Shown here: one piece after another, positions 26,281 to 35,148 of the stretch | Numbering within the stretch: position 1 is the stretch's first letter | Layout of the letters: the number at the start of each line of letters is the position of its first letter | Origin: Clostridium gallinarum | GTDB lineage: Bacteria; Bacillota; Clostridia; Clostridiales; Clostridiaceae | Direction: 5' to 3' | DNA: 40,724 nt | Assembly: GCF_014836325.1 (NCBI RefSeq) | Contig: NZ_JACSQZ010000028.1 | Location: 1 to 40,724 of the forward strand | Notes under the pieces: generated by a model | The model's database searches: none | The model's input: the letters and a program-made list of their open reading frames with translations, nothing else | Told to the model about the DNA's origin: nothing | Translations under genes and position numbers: made by a program

Positions 26281-27261
26281 TTATCTCTCCTTTTTAAGAA
26301 AAGCCTCATACCATTCTATAGTTTTACTTAGCCCCTCATCTATTGTATAATTTGGACTCCATCCTAATACAGTTCTTGCTTTCTTTGCTGATAAATATTG
26401 GTGTATTATTTCATTACTTCCTTGATTTAATATTATAGGTTTTATATCACTGCCCATAATCTTCAAGATTTTATTCACTAGTTCTAAAACTGTTAATTGT
26501 ATTTCATTACTAAAATTAAAAGCTTGTCCCCCTAAATTAAGCTCTACAACTTTTTCGGCTAAATTAATATATGCGTCTACTGCATCCTCTATATAAAAAT
26601 AATCACGAATAAAACTTCCGTCACTTCTTATTACAGGAGATTCCTTATTTAATATAGATTGAATACTTTGTGGAATAATTCTATTGAAATTTAAATCCCC
26701 ACCACCGTAAAGATTTCCACATCTTGTAATACATACTGGTAGATTATAAGTCTCGTAATAAGTTTGAGCAATTAAATCTGCACAACTTTTTGAAACATCA
26801 TAGGGGTGCTTTCCTTGAAGTGGCATATTTTCATCATATGGAAGTTTTTCTTGATCTCCATAAGCTTTATCACTAGATGCTACTATTACTTGTTTAATTA
26901 ATGGACTTTTTCTTGCTGCCTCAAGTATATTCCAAGTTCCTTCTATATTAGATTTAAAAGTTCCTAATGGGTTTCTATTTGCAACTCCAACAATAGCTTG
27001 GGCTGCTAAATGAAATACTGTATCTATCTCATATTCTCCAAGTGTTCTTTCTATTAATAAATAATCTTCTAACATACCGTGTACAACATTAACCTTTTTA
27101 TATTCTTCTCCAATATATATATTAGATTGTGGTATATAATCTCTTAATAAGATAGTTACATTAGCCCCATAGTTTACTAATTTTTTAACTAAATAACTTC
27201 CTAAAAATCCAGTACCACCAGTTACAAAAACATTTTTATTATTCCAAAACTTATTTACCAT
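26281..27261 (-). CDS. SDR dehydratase/epimerase, probably CDP-glucose 4,6-dehydratase-like
   Basis: A 326-residue extended short-chain dehydrogenase. The NAD site is [18 protein letters not shown] (about residues 10-27), the catalytic set is SSDKAYG (about 127-133) and YDVSK (about 154-158). It lies downstream of a glucose-1-phosphate cytidylyltransferase and overlaps it by seven bases, so the substrate is probably CDP-glucose, giving CDP-4-keto-6-deoxyglucose. CDP-glucose dehydratases are usually about 30 residues longer, so a CDP-sugar epimerase is possible. The start is the ATG at 27261, preceded by GAGGAG; a start at 27291 lacks that site. Confidence 0.82.
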   Translation of the reverse strand: MVNKFWNNKNVFVTGGTGFLGSYLVKKLVNYGANVTILLRDYIPQSNIYIGEEYKKVNVVHGMLEDYLLIERTLGEYEIDTVFHLAAQAIVGVANRNPLGTFKSNIEGTWNILEAARKSPLIKQVIVASSDKAYGDQEKLPYDENMPLQGKHPYDVSKSCADLIAQTYYETYNLPVCITRCGNLYGGGDLNFNRIIPQSIQSILNKESPVIRSDGSFIRDYFYIEDAVDAYINLAEKVVELNLGGQAFNFSNEIQLTVLELVNKILKIMGSDIKPIILNQGSNEIIHQYLSAKKARTVLGWSPNYTIDEGLSKTIEWYEAFLKKER

Positions 27262-28019
27262 ATTTTCCAATCTCCTCTTCCTTCGTTCCAAATTTTATTT
27301 ACATTATTTATATCATTTAAAGTGTCCATAGCAGTCCAAAAACCATTATGAATATATACCGCTAATTCATTATCTTTAACTAATTTTTTTAATGGATTTT
27401 GTTCTAAAACGCATGTTGTATCATTTTCCAAATAATCAAATATTTCCGGCTCAAAAACAAAAAATCCACCATTTATTATTCCATCAGTACTCTTCTTTTC
27501 ATCAAAAGATTTAGCTAATCCATCTTCTATAGTTAAAATCCCATATTGACTTTTCTTATATATCCCTGTAACTGTGGCTATTTTTCCTTGTTCTTTATGA
27601 AATTTTAATAATTCATCTATATTTATGTCTGCTAATCCATCTCCATAAGTTAACATAAATGTTTCATTTCCAATATACTTTTGAGCTCTCTTTAATCTTC
27701 CACCTGTCATCGTTTCAATACCTGTATCAATAAAATTTATCCTCCATGGTTCTGGTTCAGAATATATATTAATATCCCCATTTTTCATATCTAAAAGAAA
27801 ACTTCTAGTCTTCCATGAATAATCTATAAAATATTCTTTTATTTTTTCTCCCTTATATCCTAACAAAAACATAAAATCATTAAACCCATAATGACTATAT
27901 ATTTTCATTATGTGCCATACTATTGGCATATTCCCAACCTCACATAAAGGCTTAGGTATATTCATTGTTAACTGACTCATTCTAATTCCTTTTCCTCCAG
28001 CAAGTATAACAATTTTCAT
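27255..28019 (-). CDS. rfbF: Glucose-1-phosphate cytidylyltransferase
   Basis: A 254-residue nucleotidyltransferase that makes CDP-glucose from CTP and glucose-1-phosphate. Family features are [15 protein letters not shown] with the substrate loop and [20 protein letters not shown] (about residues 22-41), [11 protein letters not shown] (about 59-69), [14 protein letters not shown], the metal aspartate in TYGDGLADI (about 124-132) and [15 protein letters not shown]. The length matches RfbF. It probably supplies the activated sugar to the three transferases downstream. Confidence 0.92.
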   Translation of the reverse strand: MKIVILAGGKGIRMSQLTMNIPKPLCEVGNMPIVWHIMKIYSHYGFNDFMFLLGYKGEKIKEYFIDYSWKTRSFLLDMKNGDINIYSEPEPWRINFIDTGIETMTGGRLKRAQKYIGNETFMLTYGDGLADINIDELLKFHKEQGKIATVTGIYKKSQYGILTIEDGLAKSFDEKKSTDGIINGGFFVFEPEIFDYLENDTTCVLEQNPLKKLVKDNELAVYIHNGFWTAMDTLNDINNVNKIWNEGRGDWKIW

Positions 28020-28041
28020 CTTTTGCCCTCCATTTTTTTAT

Positions 28042-28272
28042 TTAATTAGTTTTGTTATTTTTCAAATCCCATATCGAATCAAGGTCTAAATATCCACAAT
28101 GATTGTATTCATCGTATAAAATTATAAATACCAAAATACTTATACACCTATCATATAGCCTAGAAGTTACTATCTCATGACTTATTTTTATAATAATTTT
28201 ATCTTTGATAAACTCATTAATTTCACATTCTAATCTTCCTATATTTGTACCTTTAAATATCTTTACTTTCAT
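28042..28272 (-). CDS. Small hypothetical protein, possibly Cse60-like
   Basis: A 76-residue soluble protein beginning MKVKIFKGTNIGRLECEINE, with a helix after the first strand and a hydrophobic strand ILVFIILYDEY. The opening resembles small sporulation-associated Cse60-type proteins (strand, then a helix with xLExEIN, then alternating strands), but the match is weak and I do not claim it. GGGGAAA precedes the ATG. It lies 22 bases before the cytidylyltransferase and is probably the first gene of the sugar transcript. Confidence 0.55.
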   Translation of the reverse strand: MKVKIFKGTNIGRLECEINEFIKDKIIIKISHEIVTSRLYDRCISILVFIILYDEYNHCGYLDLDSIWDLKNNKTN

Positions 28273-28353
28273 TGTATTTCCCCATTCTTACAAGTTTTCA
28301 TAATATATATTGTTCATAAAATTTTATAGTGCTACTGATTTTTATTTCTTATA

Positions 28354-28434
28354 TTATAAATACAGATATTTCTCTAAGAACACATTTATTTCATCTATAT
28401 TGAGTTCCAATAATGAAGGAAATAGAAAAATCAT
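28354..28434 (-). pseudogene. Possible remnant of a protein C-terminus
   Basis: A 26-residue frame (MIFLFPSLLELNIDEI, ending EKYLYL) is open for a few codons upstream without a convincing ribosome binding site. It reads like the end of a helical protein. It lies in the 215-base gap between the helicase and the sugar cluster, which otherwise shows no clear promoter. It may be a decayed gene or chance. Confidence 0.2.
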
Positions 28435-28451
28435 TATCTCTCTGTTTAAAT

Positions 28452-28479
28452 AAAAAAAGCCACAATTATGTGACTTTTT
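28452..28479 (-). terminator. Terminator of the helicase gene
   Basis: On the minus strand AAAAAGTCACA and TGTGGCTTTTT pair around a four-base loop (one G-U pair) and are followed by a run of seven Ts. It lies nine bases after the helicase stop codon. Confidence 0.88.
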
Positions 28480-28487
28480 ACTCTTAA

Positions 28488-31400
28488 TTATATAACTATT
28501 GATTTATTTGCTTTATTTATCATTTTAGCTGGGATCTCTTCATGTAGCTCCCATATAAAGCTAATTGGTTTATTTCCAGTATGACTTCTATATTCACAAG
28601 TCCCTAAATAAGTGAAAGGTGATGTTAAACCATCTTTAGTTTTATATTCTCTAACAAATAAAGCTATTTTATTTCCTGTTTTTAAGTGATTAATATATCT
28701 TTGTCCTGTTACACTTTCAACTGAAGTTTTTGATTGACTTTGCCAATGAAATAATTTTTCATTTATCGCATAATCTTCATATAATGTTGAAGGTGAAAAA
28801 TCTTTATCACTTTTATTTAGTGTAATAAAGAATATATCTATTTTTTTATTTTCAAAGTACTTAACACCTTCTCTAAATGCAGGCTTTTTCTCTTCATTAT
28901 AATAATCAAAGGCAGCCATTATTACATCCGTTGAATAATCACAATGTAAATCTAAAGGACATTCAAATCCTAACTCTACTTTTTTATCTACAAATTCTAA
29001 ATGCTTATAATTATAACTTAATATATCACAAGCTTCCTTCATCATAATTTTATTGCTAAGTAATTTATTAATACCTTCTTTTAATGAAGATAAACCTATC
29101 TTTTTAGGTGAATCGTTATAGAAAATATAATACATCATATTAAGCATTAAACTTTCTTCTTTATTAAATTCAACATTATTAATATTATCATTCTTTATTA
29201 AATTAATAATAAATTCTATAAATCTTCTTGAATTTATTATTAATAAATTACTTAACTTCTTTGTTATTTCTTCTTCATTACTATCATTAAAATCTTCTTT
29301 TTCTCCTGCTAATACACATAATCTAGAAAAGCTTCTATCTCTAGACTTTCCATAAAAATCTACTAAGGATAAGTTATGATAATCTAAAAAGTTTTCTAAG
29401 GTTAATTCTAAATCAGTATCTATTTTAAATGCTCTAATCTTATTAATTAAATTTATCTTAGTATTGGCTGATGATTTTATGTTTCTTAAAATATATTCTT
29501 TAGCTTCCTTTTCTAAATGAATATAACAACCTTTTGGTAAAGTTAGAAATCCACCTTCAATATATTCTTTTACTGATTTATTACTTCTTCCAATTAAAGC
29601 TCTAAACTTTTCTTCAAAATCATAATTTTTATGAGCTTGCCCAACGAAATCTAAAACAGTTAAGCATTCTTTATCTTCATGAAGTCTTAAGCCTCTTCCA
29701 AGCTGTTGCAAAAATACTGTTAAACTTTCTGTCGGCCTTAAAAATAGTATTGTATTTATTTCTGGTATATCTACACCTTCATTATATAAATCTACAACAA
29801 AAATAAATTTAATTTCTTTATTTACTAATTTACTCTTAGCTTCTCTTCTTTCATCTTTTCCACTTTCATCCGTTAATGCTATAGATTTAATTCCAAATTC
29901 ATTAAATCTTTTAGCCATAAATTTTGCATGCTCTTTACTTACACAAAAACCTAAACCTATAACCTCATTAATATCAGTTACATATTTATTTAAAGCATTT
30001 ATTATTTCATTTACTCTTATATCATTATTTGTATAAACTTTATCTAAATCGCTTATATTATATCCTTTTCTTTGCCATTTTATCTTTGATAGATCTACTG
30101 AATCAGATACAGCAAAATACTGAAAAGGACTTAAAAGCTTTCTGTCAATAGCCTCTGGTAGCCTTATTTCTCCTGAAATTCTATCTTCAAAATATTTAAA
30201 TATATCCTTATTATCCCCTCTTTCTGGAGTTGCTGTTAATCCTAATAAAACCTTTGGCTTATAATAACTTAATAATCTTTGATAAGAAGGAGCTGCTGCA
30301 TGGTGAAATTCATCTACTATAATAAAATCATAGTAATCCTCTGTAGTTATTTCACATAAATCCTTACTATTTAAACTTTGAATAGAAACAAATAAATGCT
30401 CTAAACTATGTGGAATATTTCCGCCTACCATTAAATCTCCAAAGTTATTATCTTTAAGAATTGCTCTAAAAGTATCTCTTGCTTGTCTAAGAATTTCTTC
30501 TCTATGAACAACAAACAACAATTTATTTATTTTCCCCTTATTTTCTCTACAAAAATTTTTATAATCAAAAGCTGAAATTACTGTTTTACCTACTCCAGTT
30601 GCTGCAATAACAAGATTTTTATTTTTATTAAATATTTCTCTTTCAACCCTTAACTTATCTAATATTTCCTTTTGATAAGCATAAGGTCTTATATCAAAAG
30701 AAAAATTTAATTCTTCGTCATCAATTTTCTTTTCCTTATTTAAAGATCTCTTTAATATGTTTCTATCTTCATCAGTTCCTAAATAAGCAACAAATTCACC
30801 GTCATTCCAATAGCTTTCAAAGGTAGCTTCAAACTTCTTTATAATATCAAAGGAATCCTGTTCAGTTATTTTTATATTCCATTCGAGTCCAGAAGTTAAA
30901 GCAGCATTAGAAAGATTCGAAGAACCAATATATGCAGTAGTAAAGCCTGTATCTCTTTTAAACATATAAGCCTTTGCATGAAGTCTAGTTCTTTCTGTAT
31001 CATAAGATATCTTAATTTTTGTATTAGGTAACTTACTTAATTCATATATCGCTTTTACATCAGTAGCTCCCATATAAGAAGTTGTAATTATCCTTAATTT
31101 CTTTCCAGACATGGTAGCTTCTCTAAGACTATCAATTATACATCTAAGACCACTCCACTTTACAAAAGAAACTAATAAATCAATAGAATCAGAAGTTATT
31201 ATTTCCTTATTTAATTCACCAAGCATATTAGGCTCTAAGGAAGTACCTGTAAACAAAGAGCTTTGAGATAAAGGAGTTACAGGTCTTACTATACTCTCCT
31301 TCTTTAAAGCCTTCTTATTATTAACCTTACTATATAAAGCATTAAGAATTTCACCATTCTTATCTATTTCATACCTTTTAATATCATCCTCATTAGACAC

Positions 31401-31652
31401 TTCACTTAATCTGTTAATAATATCATTACAAGCCTCTATTTGCTTTAATAGCTTATCACTATCTTCCTTTTCCTTATCTCTTATATAATTTAAAGATTTT
31501 CTAATTACTTGAGCTATGTATTGAGAAAGAATTGCCTTTGCCTCTTCATTATCTATTTTACTTTTATCTATAATAAATTTTTCATGCTCTAAAGCTTTAA
31601 GTTGTTCTTGTATTTCACTATTAATTACTTGCTCATATAAACCTTGCTTCAA
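28488..31652 (-). CDS. DEAD/DEAH helicase with PLD nuclease-like and DUF3427 domains
   Basis: About 1054 residues. An N-terminal phospholipase D-like domain carries one HKD-type motif: HAKAYMF (about H225, K227) with GSSNLSNAAL (about 243). A superfamily 2 helicase core follows: Walker A AATGVGKT (about 350), DEFH (about 447), GLTATP (about 472) and QLGRGLR (about 650). The C-terminal third matches DUF3427 (LFHWQSQS, FTYLG). Similar proteins are proposed to cut or remodel foreign DNA; this is inference. The TTG at 31652 is preceded by GGTGGTGA at good spacing, while the ATG at 31667 has no ribosome binding site; either may be right. It is alone in its transcript. Confidence 0.88.
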   Translation of the reverse strand: MKQGLYEQVINSEIQEQLKALEHEKFIIDKSKIDNEEAKAILSQYIAQVIRKSLNYIRDKEKEDSDKLLKQIEACNDIINRLSEVSNEDDIKRYEIDKNGEILNALYSKVNNKKALKKESIVRPVTPLSQSSLFTGTSLEPNMLGELNKEIITSDSIDLLVSFVKWSGLRCIIDSLREATMSGKKLRIITTSYMGATDVKAIYELSKLPNTKIKISYDTERTRLHAKAYMFKRDTGFTTAYIGSSNLSNAALTSGLEWNIKITEQDSFDIIKKFEATFESYWNDGEFVAYLGTDEDRNILKRSLNKEKKIDDEELNFSFDIRPYAYQKEILDKLRVEREIFNKNKNLVIAATGVGKTVISAFDYKNFCRENKGKINKLLFVVHREEILRQARDTFRAILKDNNFGDLMVGGNIPHSLEHLFVSIQSLNSKDLCEITTEDYYDFIIVDEFHHAAAPSYQRLLSYYKPKVLLGLTATPERGDNKDIFKYFEDRISGEIRLPEAIDRKLLSPFQYFAVSDSVDLSKIKWQRKGYNISDLDKVYTNNDIRVNEIINALNKYVTDINEVIGLGFCVSKEHAKFMAKRFNEFGIKSIALTDESGKDERREAKSKLVNKEIKFIFVVDLYNEGVDIPEINTILFLRPTESLTVFLQQLGRGLRLHEDKECLTVLDFVGQAHKNYDFEEKFRALIGRSNKSVKEYIEGGFLTLPKGCYIHLEKEAKEYILRNIKSSANTKINLINKIRAFKIDTDLELTLENFLDYHNLSLVDFYGKSRDRSFSRLCVLAGEKEDFNDSNEEEITKKLSNLLIINSRRFIEFIINLIKNDNINNVEFNKEESLMLNMMYYIFYNDSPKKIGLSSLKEGINKLLSNKIMMKEACDILSYNYKHLEFVDKKVELGFECPLDLHCDYSTDVIMAAFDYYNEEKKPAFREGVKYFENKKIDIFFITLNKSDKDFSPSTLYEDYAINEKLFHWQSQSKTSVESVTGQRYINHLKTGNKIALFVREYKTKDGLTSPFTYLGTCEYRSHTGNKPISFIWELHEEIPAKMINKANKSIVI

Positions 31653-31760
31653 TAAATTCACCACCATTTTTATTATATAATAATTAATATTTTATCATAT
31701 TTGTATCATTATGGATATTTAGCTTTTTAAAAATCATAATAATAAATCGTAAGAATCATT

Positions 31761-31786
31761 TGTCTATATAAATTCTTATATAGACA
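31761..31786. promoter_or_regulatory. Perfect 11-bp inverted repeat upstream of aldehyde dehydrogenase
   Basis: TGTCTATATAA-ATTC-TTATATAGACA is a perfect dyad about 22 bases before the -35 box of the aldehyde dehydrogenase promoter and about 110 bases from the helicase start. It lacks a T run and its size suits a dimeric regulator. Next to it, TTGTTAA-N4-TTATTTA (31788-31805) resembles half of a Rex (NADH-sensor) site. Confidence 0.5.
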
Positions 31787-31807
31787 TTTGTTAAATAATT
31801 ATTTAAA

Positions 31808-31835
31808 TTGAACTTTAAATTCATAGTGTTACAAT
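31808..31835 (+). promoter_or_regulatory. Promoter of the aldehyde dehydrogenase gene
   Basis: TTGAAC (31808-31813), 16 bases, TACAAT (31830-31835), followed by AAAGGAATGG and the ATG at 31877. It is a standard housekeeping-type promoter. Confidence 0.6.
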
Positions 31836-31876
31836 TAAATTATAACTAAAATGTATATAAAAGGAATGGTGATTAT

Positions 31877-33361
31877 ATGAAGGTTAATTTACAAGAAAAA
31901 TATAAATTATTTATTAATGGAGAATGGAAAGATTCTTCTGATAATGTAACTCTTAAAACTTACAATCCAGCTACTGGGGAACTTTTAGCCGAAATAGCAG
32001 ATGCTACAGAAGAGGATGTAAATGCTGCAGTAGATGCTGCAAGAAATGCTTTTACTTCATGGAGTAAGACTACTCCAATAGAAAGAGCAACTATATTAAA
32101 TAAAATTGCTGATATAATTGATGAAAATAAAGAATATTTAGCTACTATCGAAGCTATGGACAATGGAAAACCTATTAGAGAAACAACAGGTGCCGATATT
32201 CCATTGGCAGCAGATCATTTCAGATATTTTGCTGGAGTTATTCGTGCAGATGAGGGTACTGCAACAATTCTTGATGAAAATACATTAAATATAATATTAA
32301 GAGAGCCTCTTGGTGTTGTTGGACAAATTGTACCTTGGAACTTCCCTTTCTTAATGGCAGCTTGGAAACTAGCTCCATTATTAGCTGCAGGAGATGTTTC
32401 AGTATTCAAACCATCAAGTACTACTTCATTAAGTGTATTAGAACTTATGAGATTAATACAAGATGTTATTCCTAAGGGAGTAATTAATGTAATTACTGGT
32501 AGAGGTTCAAAAAGTGGTGAATATCTCCAACATCATAAAGGTATTGATAAATTAGCCTTTACTGGTTCTACAGAAGTAGGTAGACAAATTGGAATTTCTG
32601 CAGCAGAACGTATTATTCCTGCTACTTTAGAGCTTGGTGGAAAGTCAGCCAACATATTCTTTAGTGATGCAAATATGGATATTGCTCTTGAAGGTATTCA
32701 ACTAGGAATTTTATTTAATCAAGGACAAGTTTGTTCTGCAGGATCTAGAATATTTGTACAAGAAGATTTCTATGATGAATTTATTGAAAAAGCCATAGAA
32801 GCTTTTGAAAAAGTTAAGGTTGGTAATCCATTAGATATTAATACTCAAATGGGTGCACAAGTTAGTGAAGCTCAACTTAATAAAATTCTAAGCTATATAG
32901 AAATAGGTAAACAAGAAGGTGCTAAAGTAGCTACTGGTGGAGAAAGATTTATTGAAGGTGATGCTAAAAATGGATACTTTATGAAACCTACATTATTGAC
33001 AGATGTTACTAATGATATGAGAGTTGCTAGAGAAGAAATCTTTGGACCAGTAGGTGTTGTTATTGAATTTAAGACCGAAGAAGAAGTTATTGCTATGGCC
33101 AATGATAGTGACTATGGTTTAGGTGGCGGAGTATTTACTCGTGATATAAATCGTGCTGTTAGAGTTGCAAGAGGAATAAGGACAGGCCGTGTATGGGTAA
33201 ACACTTATAATTCTTTCCCTGCTGGTGCAACCTTTGGTGGATATAAAGAATCAGGAATAGGCAGAGAAACTCATAAGACTATCTTAGAAGCTTATACTCA
33301 AAAGAAAAATATTATAGTTAATTTATCTGAAACTCCTGGTGGAATGTATGTAAAAAAATAA
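31877..33361 (+). CDS. NAD(P)-dependent aldehyde dehydrogenase
   Basis: A 494-residue soluble enzyme of the classical ALDH superfamily that oxidises aldehydes to acids. It has the full catalytic set: PWNFP (about residues 153-157), cofactor loop GSTEVGRQI (about 230), general-base E252 (LELGGKS), nucleophile C286 (GQVCSAGS) and EEIFGPV near 387. The start fits the family (YKLFINGEWKDSS). No partner gene is adjacent, so the natural aldehyde is unknown; this type often handles acetaldehyde or amino-acid-derived aldehydes. Its own promoter and terminator make it monocistronic. Confidence 0.94.
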   Translation: MKVNLQEKYKLFINGEWKDSSDNVTLKTYNPATGELLAEIADATEEDVNAAVDAARNAFTSWSKTTPIERATILNKIADIIDENKEYLATIEAMDNGKPIRETTGADIPLAADHFRYFAGVIRADEGTATILDENTLNIILREPLGVVGQIVPWNFPFLMAAWKLAPLLAAGDVSVFKPSSTTSLSVLELMRLIQDVIPKGVINVITGRGSKSGEYLQHHKGIDKLAFTGSTEVGRQIGISAAERIIPATLELGGKSANIFFSDANMDIALEGIQLGILFNQGQVCSAGSRIFVQEDFYDEFIEKAIEAFEKVKVGNPLDINTQMGAQVSEAQLNKILSYIEIGKQEGAKVATGGERFIEGDAKNGYFMKPTLLTDVTNDMRVAREEIFGPVGVVIEFKTEEEVIAMANDSDYGLGGGVFTRDINRAVRVARGIRTGRVWVNTYNSFPAGATFGGYKESGIGRETHKTILEAYTQKKNIIVNLSETPGGMYVKK

Positions 33362-33442
33362 ACATATAATAGTTTAATTATTAATCATATATAAAACTCA
33401 TTACAAATTATTATATTTTAACTACTGACTTAATAATATAAC

Positions 33443-33487
33443 AAAAGCTGATAATCTCATTACTAATGAAGGTTATCAGCTTTTTTT
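33443..33487. terminator. Bidirectional terminator after aldehyde dehydrogenase
   Basis: AAAAGCTGATAA (33443-33454) pairs with TTATCAGCTTTT (33473-33484) around an 18-base loop. Seven Ts follow on the plus strand and TTTTG on the minus strand, so it can end both the dehydrogenase and the convergent lipoprotein transcript. Confidence 0.85.
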
Positions 33488-33507
33488 AATATGATATTAG
33501 GTACCTA

Positions 33508-33936
33508 TTAATATCCAAAGTCATCAATTTCCCAATCACTATTTTTATCATTTCTTATTAATATCCATTTATAATTTGAATATGTTGTATTGGGAGTTAA
33601 TACAGGATTGTCTCCAGATCCATCAACATCAAAGTTTGATAATATTATAATTAAATTTTCTACTTTAACTCCATTTATTGACCCATTTCCATTTTCTAAG
33701 TATTCTTCAATTAGATAATTAGACTTTTTTTCATCATACCACACTGTTGTTAAAGTAGCTCCTGGAAAACTAAAATTATCTTTTACACATTGAATAGCTT
33801 CTTCTATTTCATCTTTAGAAAATTTGCTAGATTGACTTATTTCAATTGAAATATCATTTGAAATCTTATCTTTATTACATGAAACCAAAGAAAAACTTAA
33901 TAAAAGAAAACAGAAAATTAAACTAATTTTTTTCAT
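33508..33936 (-). CDS. Small lipoprotein of unknown function
   Basis: A 142-residue exported lipoprotein with signal peptide MKKISLIFCFLLLSFSL and lipobox LVSC (Cys about residue 20). The mature part is a compact alpha/beta domain with KDEIEEAIQCVKDNF, VWYDEKKSNYLIEEY and a C-terminal WILIRNDKNSDWEIDDFGY. Clostridial lipoproteins with this ending (a DUF4829-like pattern) are common but uncharacterised. It is probably the second gene after degV (42 bases) or has its own promoter. Confidence 0.82.
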   Translation of the reverse strand: MKKISLIFCFLLLSFSLVSCNKDKISNDISIEISQSSKFSKDEIEEAIQCVKDNFSFPGATLTTVWYDEKKSNYLIEEYLENGNGSINGVKVENLIIILSNFDVDGSGDNPVLTPNTTYSNYKWILIRNDKNSDWEIDDFGY

Positions 33937-33977
33937 ATCTTATACATAACCTCCAACTAATATACCCGTATATAAAA

Positions 33978-34835
33978 TTACTTAGAAAATCCTACAATTC
34001 CAAAGGAACCTGGTCCTCCATGAGTAGTAATTACATTTCCTGTTTGCATCCATCTAATAATTTTAAATCCTATTTCCTTTGCTTTATCTTCAGCTGCTTT
34101 CTTAACTGTTTCTGATAATCCTATAGACCACAGCATATATACTTCTTTTTTATCTAAATTTTTTATATAGCTATATTCTTCTATTAGTTTTGGAACTATT
34201 TTCTCCATTTTTCCTCTATACTTTTTCTTAGCTACTAAGTATCCATTTTCTATTTCAATTGAAGGATGGATACTTAGTATCTTACCTGCAATAAAGACTG
34301 CATTACTCACACGGCCTCCAGCTCTAAGATACTCTAATTCATCAGGAATAAAAGTCATCTTACAACTATTACATATATTTTTTACTTCCTTTACTAATTC
34401 CTCCATAGTAACGTTAGGATTTTCTTTTAAATATCTTGCTGCTTGAATTACAACGGCTCCTTGACCAACAGATACCTGCTTAGTATCAATACTTGTAACA
34501 TAATCTCTATCCTCTGCTGCTATCAAAGCACTCTGATATGAACAAGTTGTTACTGCTGAATATGCCAAATGTAATATCTGTTTATCTGGATATAATCTAT
34601 GAATTTCATCAAAGACTTTTATAAAATCCTGTGGTGAACTTCCACTTGTCTTTGGTATTTTATTTGTATTATTGTAATACTCACAAATTTTTTCAACTGG
34701 GAAAGTTCCATCATCAAAAGTAGTATCTCCCATAGTAACATGCATTGGAACAAGGAAAATCCCCATTTCTTCTGCAATATCTTTTGGAATATCTGAACCT
34801 GTTTCTGCCACTAATATAATATTATTCACTTTCAT
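33978..34835 (-). CDS. DegV family fatty-acid-binding protein
   Basis: A 285-residue two-domain DegV protein. The N-terminus has VAETGSDIPKDIAEEMGIFL, PVEKICEYY, KTSGSSPQDF (the lipid-binding TSxP-type segment, about residues 58-67), and LEYLRAGGRVSNA (about 163-175). The C-terminal GGPGSFGIVGF is also typical. Members bind one fatty acid and can serve as the FakB partner of a FakA kinase; no fakA is nearby. The ATG at 34835 was chosen over a GTG just before it because AGAAGGG lies at normal distance. Confidence 0.92.
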   Translation of the reverse strand: MKVNNIILVAETGSDIPKDIAEEMGIFLVPMHVTMGDTTFDDGTFPVEKICEYYNNTNKIPKTSGSSPQDFIKVFDEIHRLYPDKQILHLAYSAVTTCSYQSALIAAEDRDYVTSIDTKQVSVGQGAVVIQAARYLKENPNVTMEELVKEVKNICNSCKMTFIPDELEYLRAGGRVSNAVFIAGKILSIHPSIEIENGYLVAKKKYRGKMEKIVPKLIEEYSYIKNLDKKEVYMLWSIGLSETVKKAAEDKAKEIGFKIIRWMQTGNVITTHGGPGSFGIVGFSK

Positions 34836-35050
34836 CACCCTTCTATCATCTAATTATTTTATATTATTAAAGTTATTTAATTTTTAATTATTAAAGAAAT
34901 AAATATAATATGGTCTATTGTATGTCACTCTAATATTTTCAAATATAAACCAATATTTCTTTTGTAAATAATTAACTAAACATCCATAAATATATTATAC
35001 CATTCTTTTTATTATTTCATATTTTTTATAATCTTATAGCTTATAAAATT

Positions 35051-35080
35051 AAAAACCAAGAAGTTATCTTCTCGGTTTTT
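35051..35080 (-). terminator. Terminator after the permease gene
   Basis: On the minus strand AAAAACCGAGAAG and CTTCTTGGTTTTT form a stem with one G-U pair, followed by AATTTTAT. It lies in the 300-base gap between degV and the permease. Apart from it, that gap is AT-rich sequence where I see no gene or clear promoter. Confidence 0.75.
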
Positions 35081-35148
35081 CCAATATAATATTCTATTTT
35101 CTATAAAATTTTATCTTTATAAATACAGTACTCTTTTTTATTTAACTT

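Noticed and set aside
31877..33361. Frames antisense to the aldehyde dehydrogenase
   Set aside because: They are shadows of the strongly biased coding strand, with no ribosome binding site or recognisable domain.
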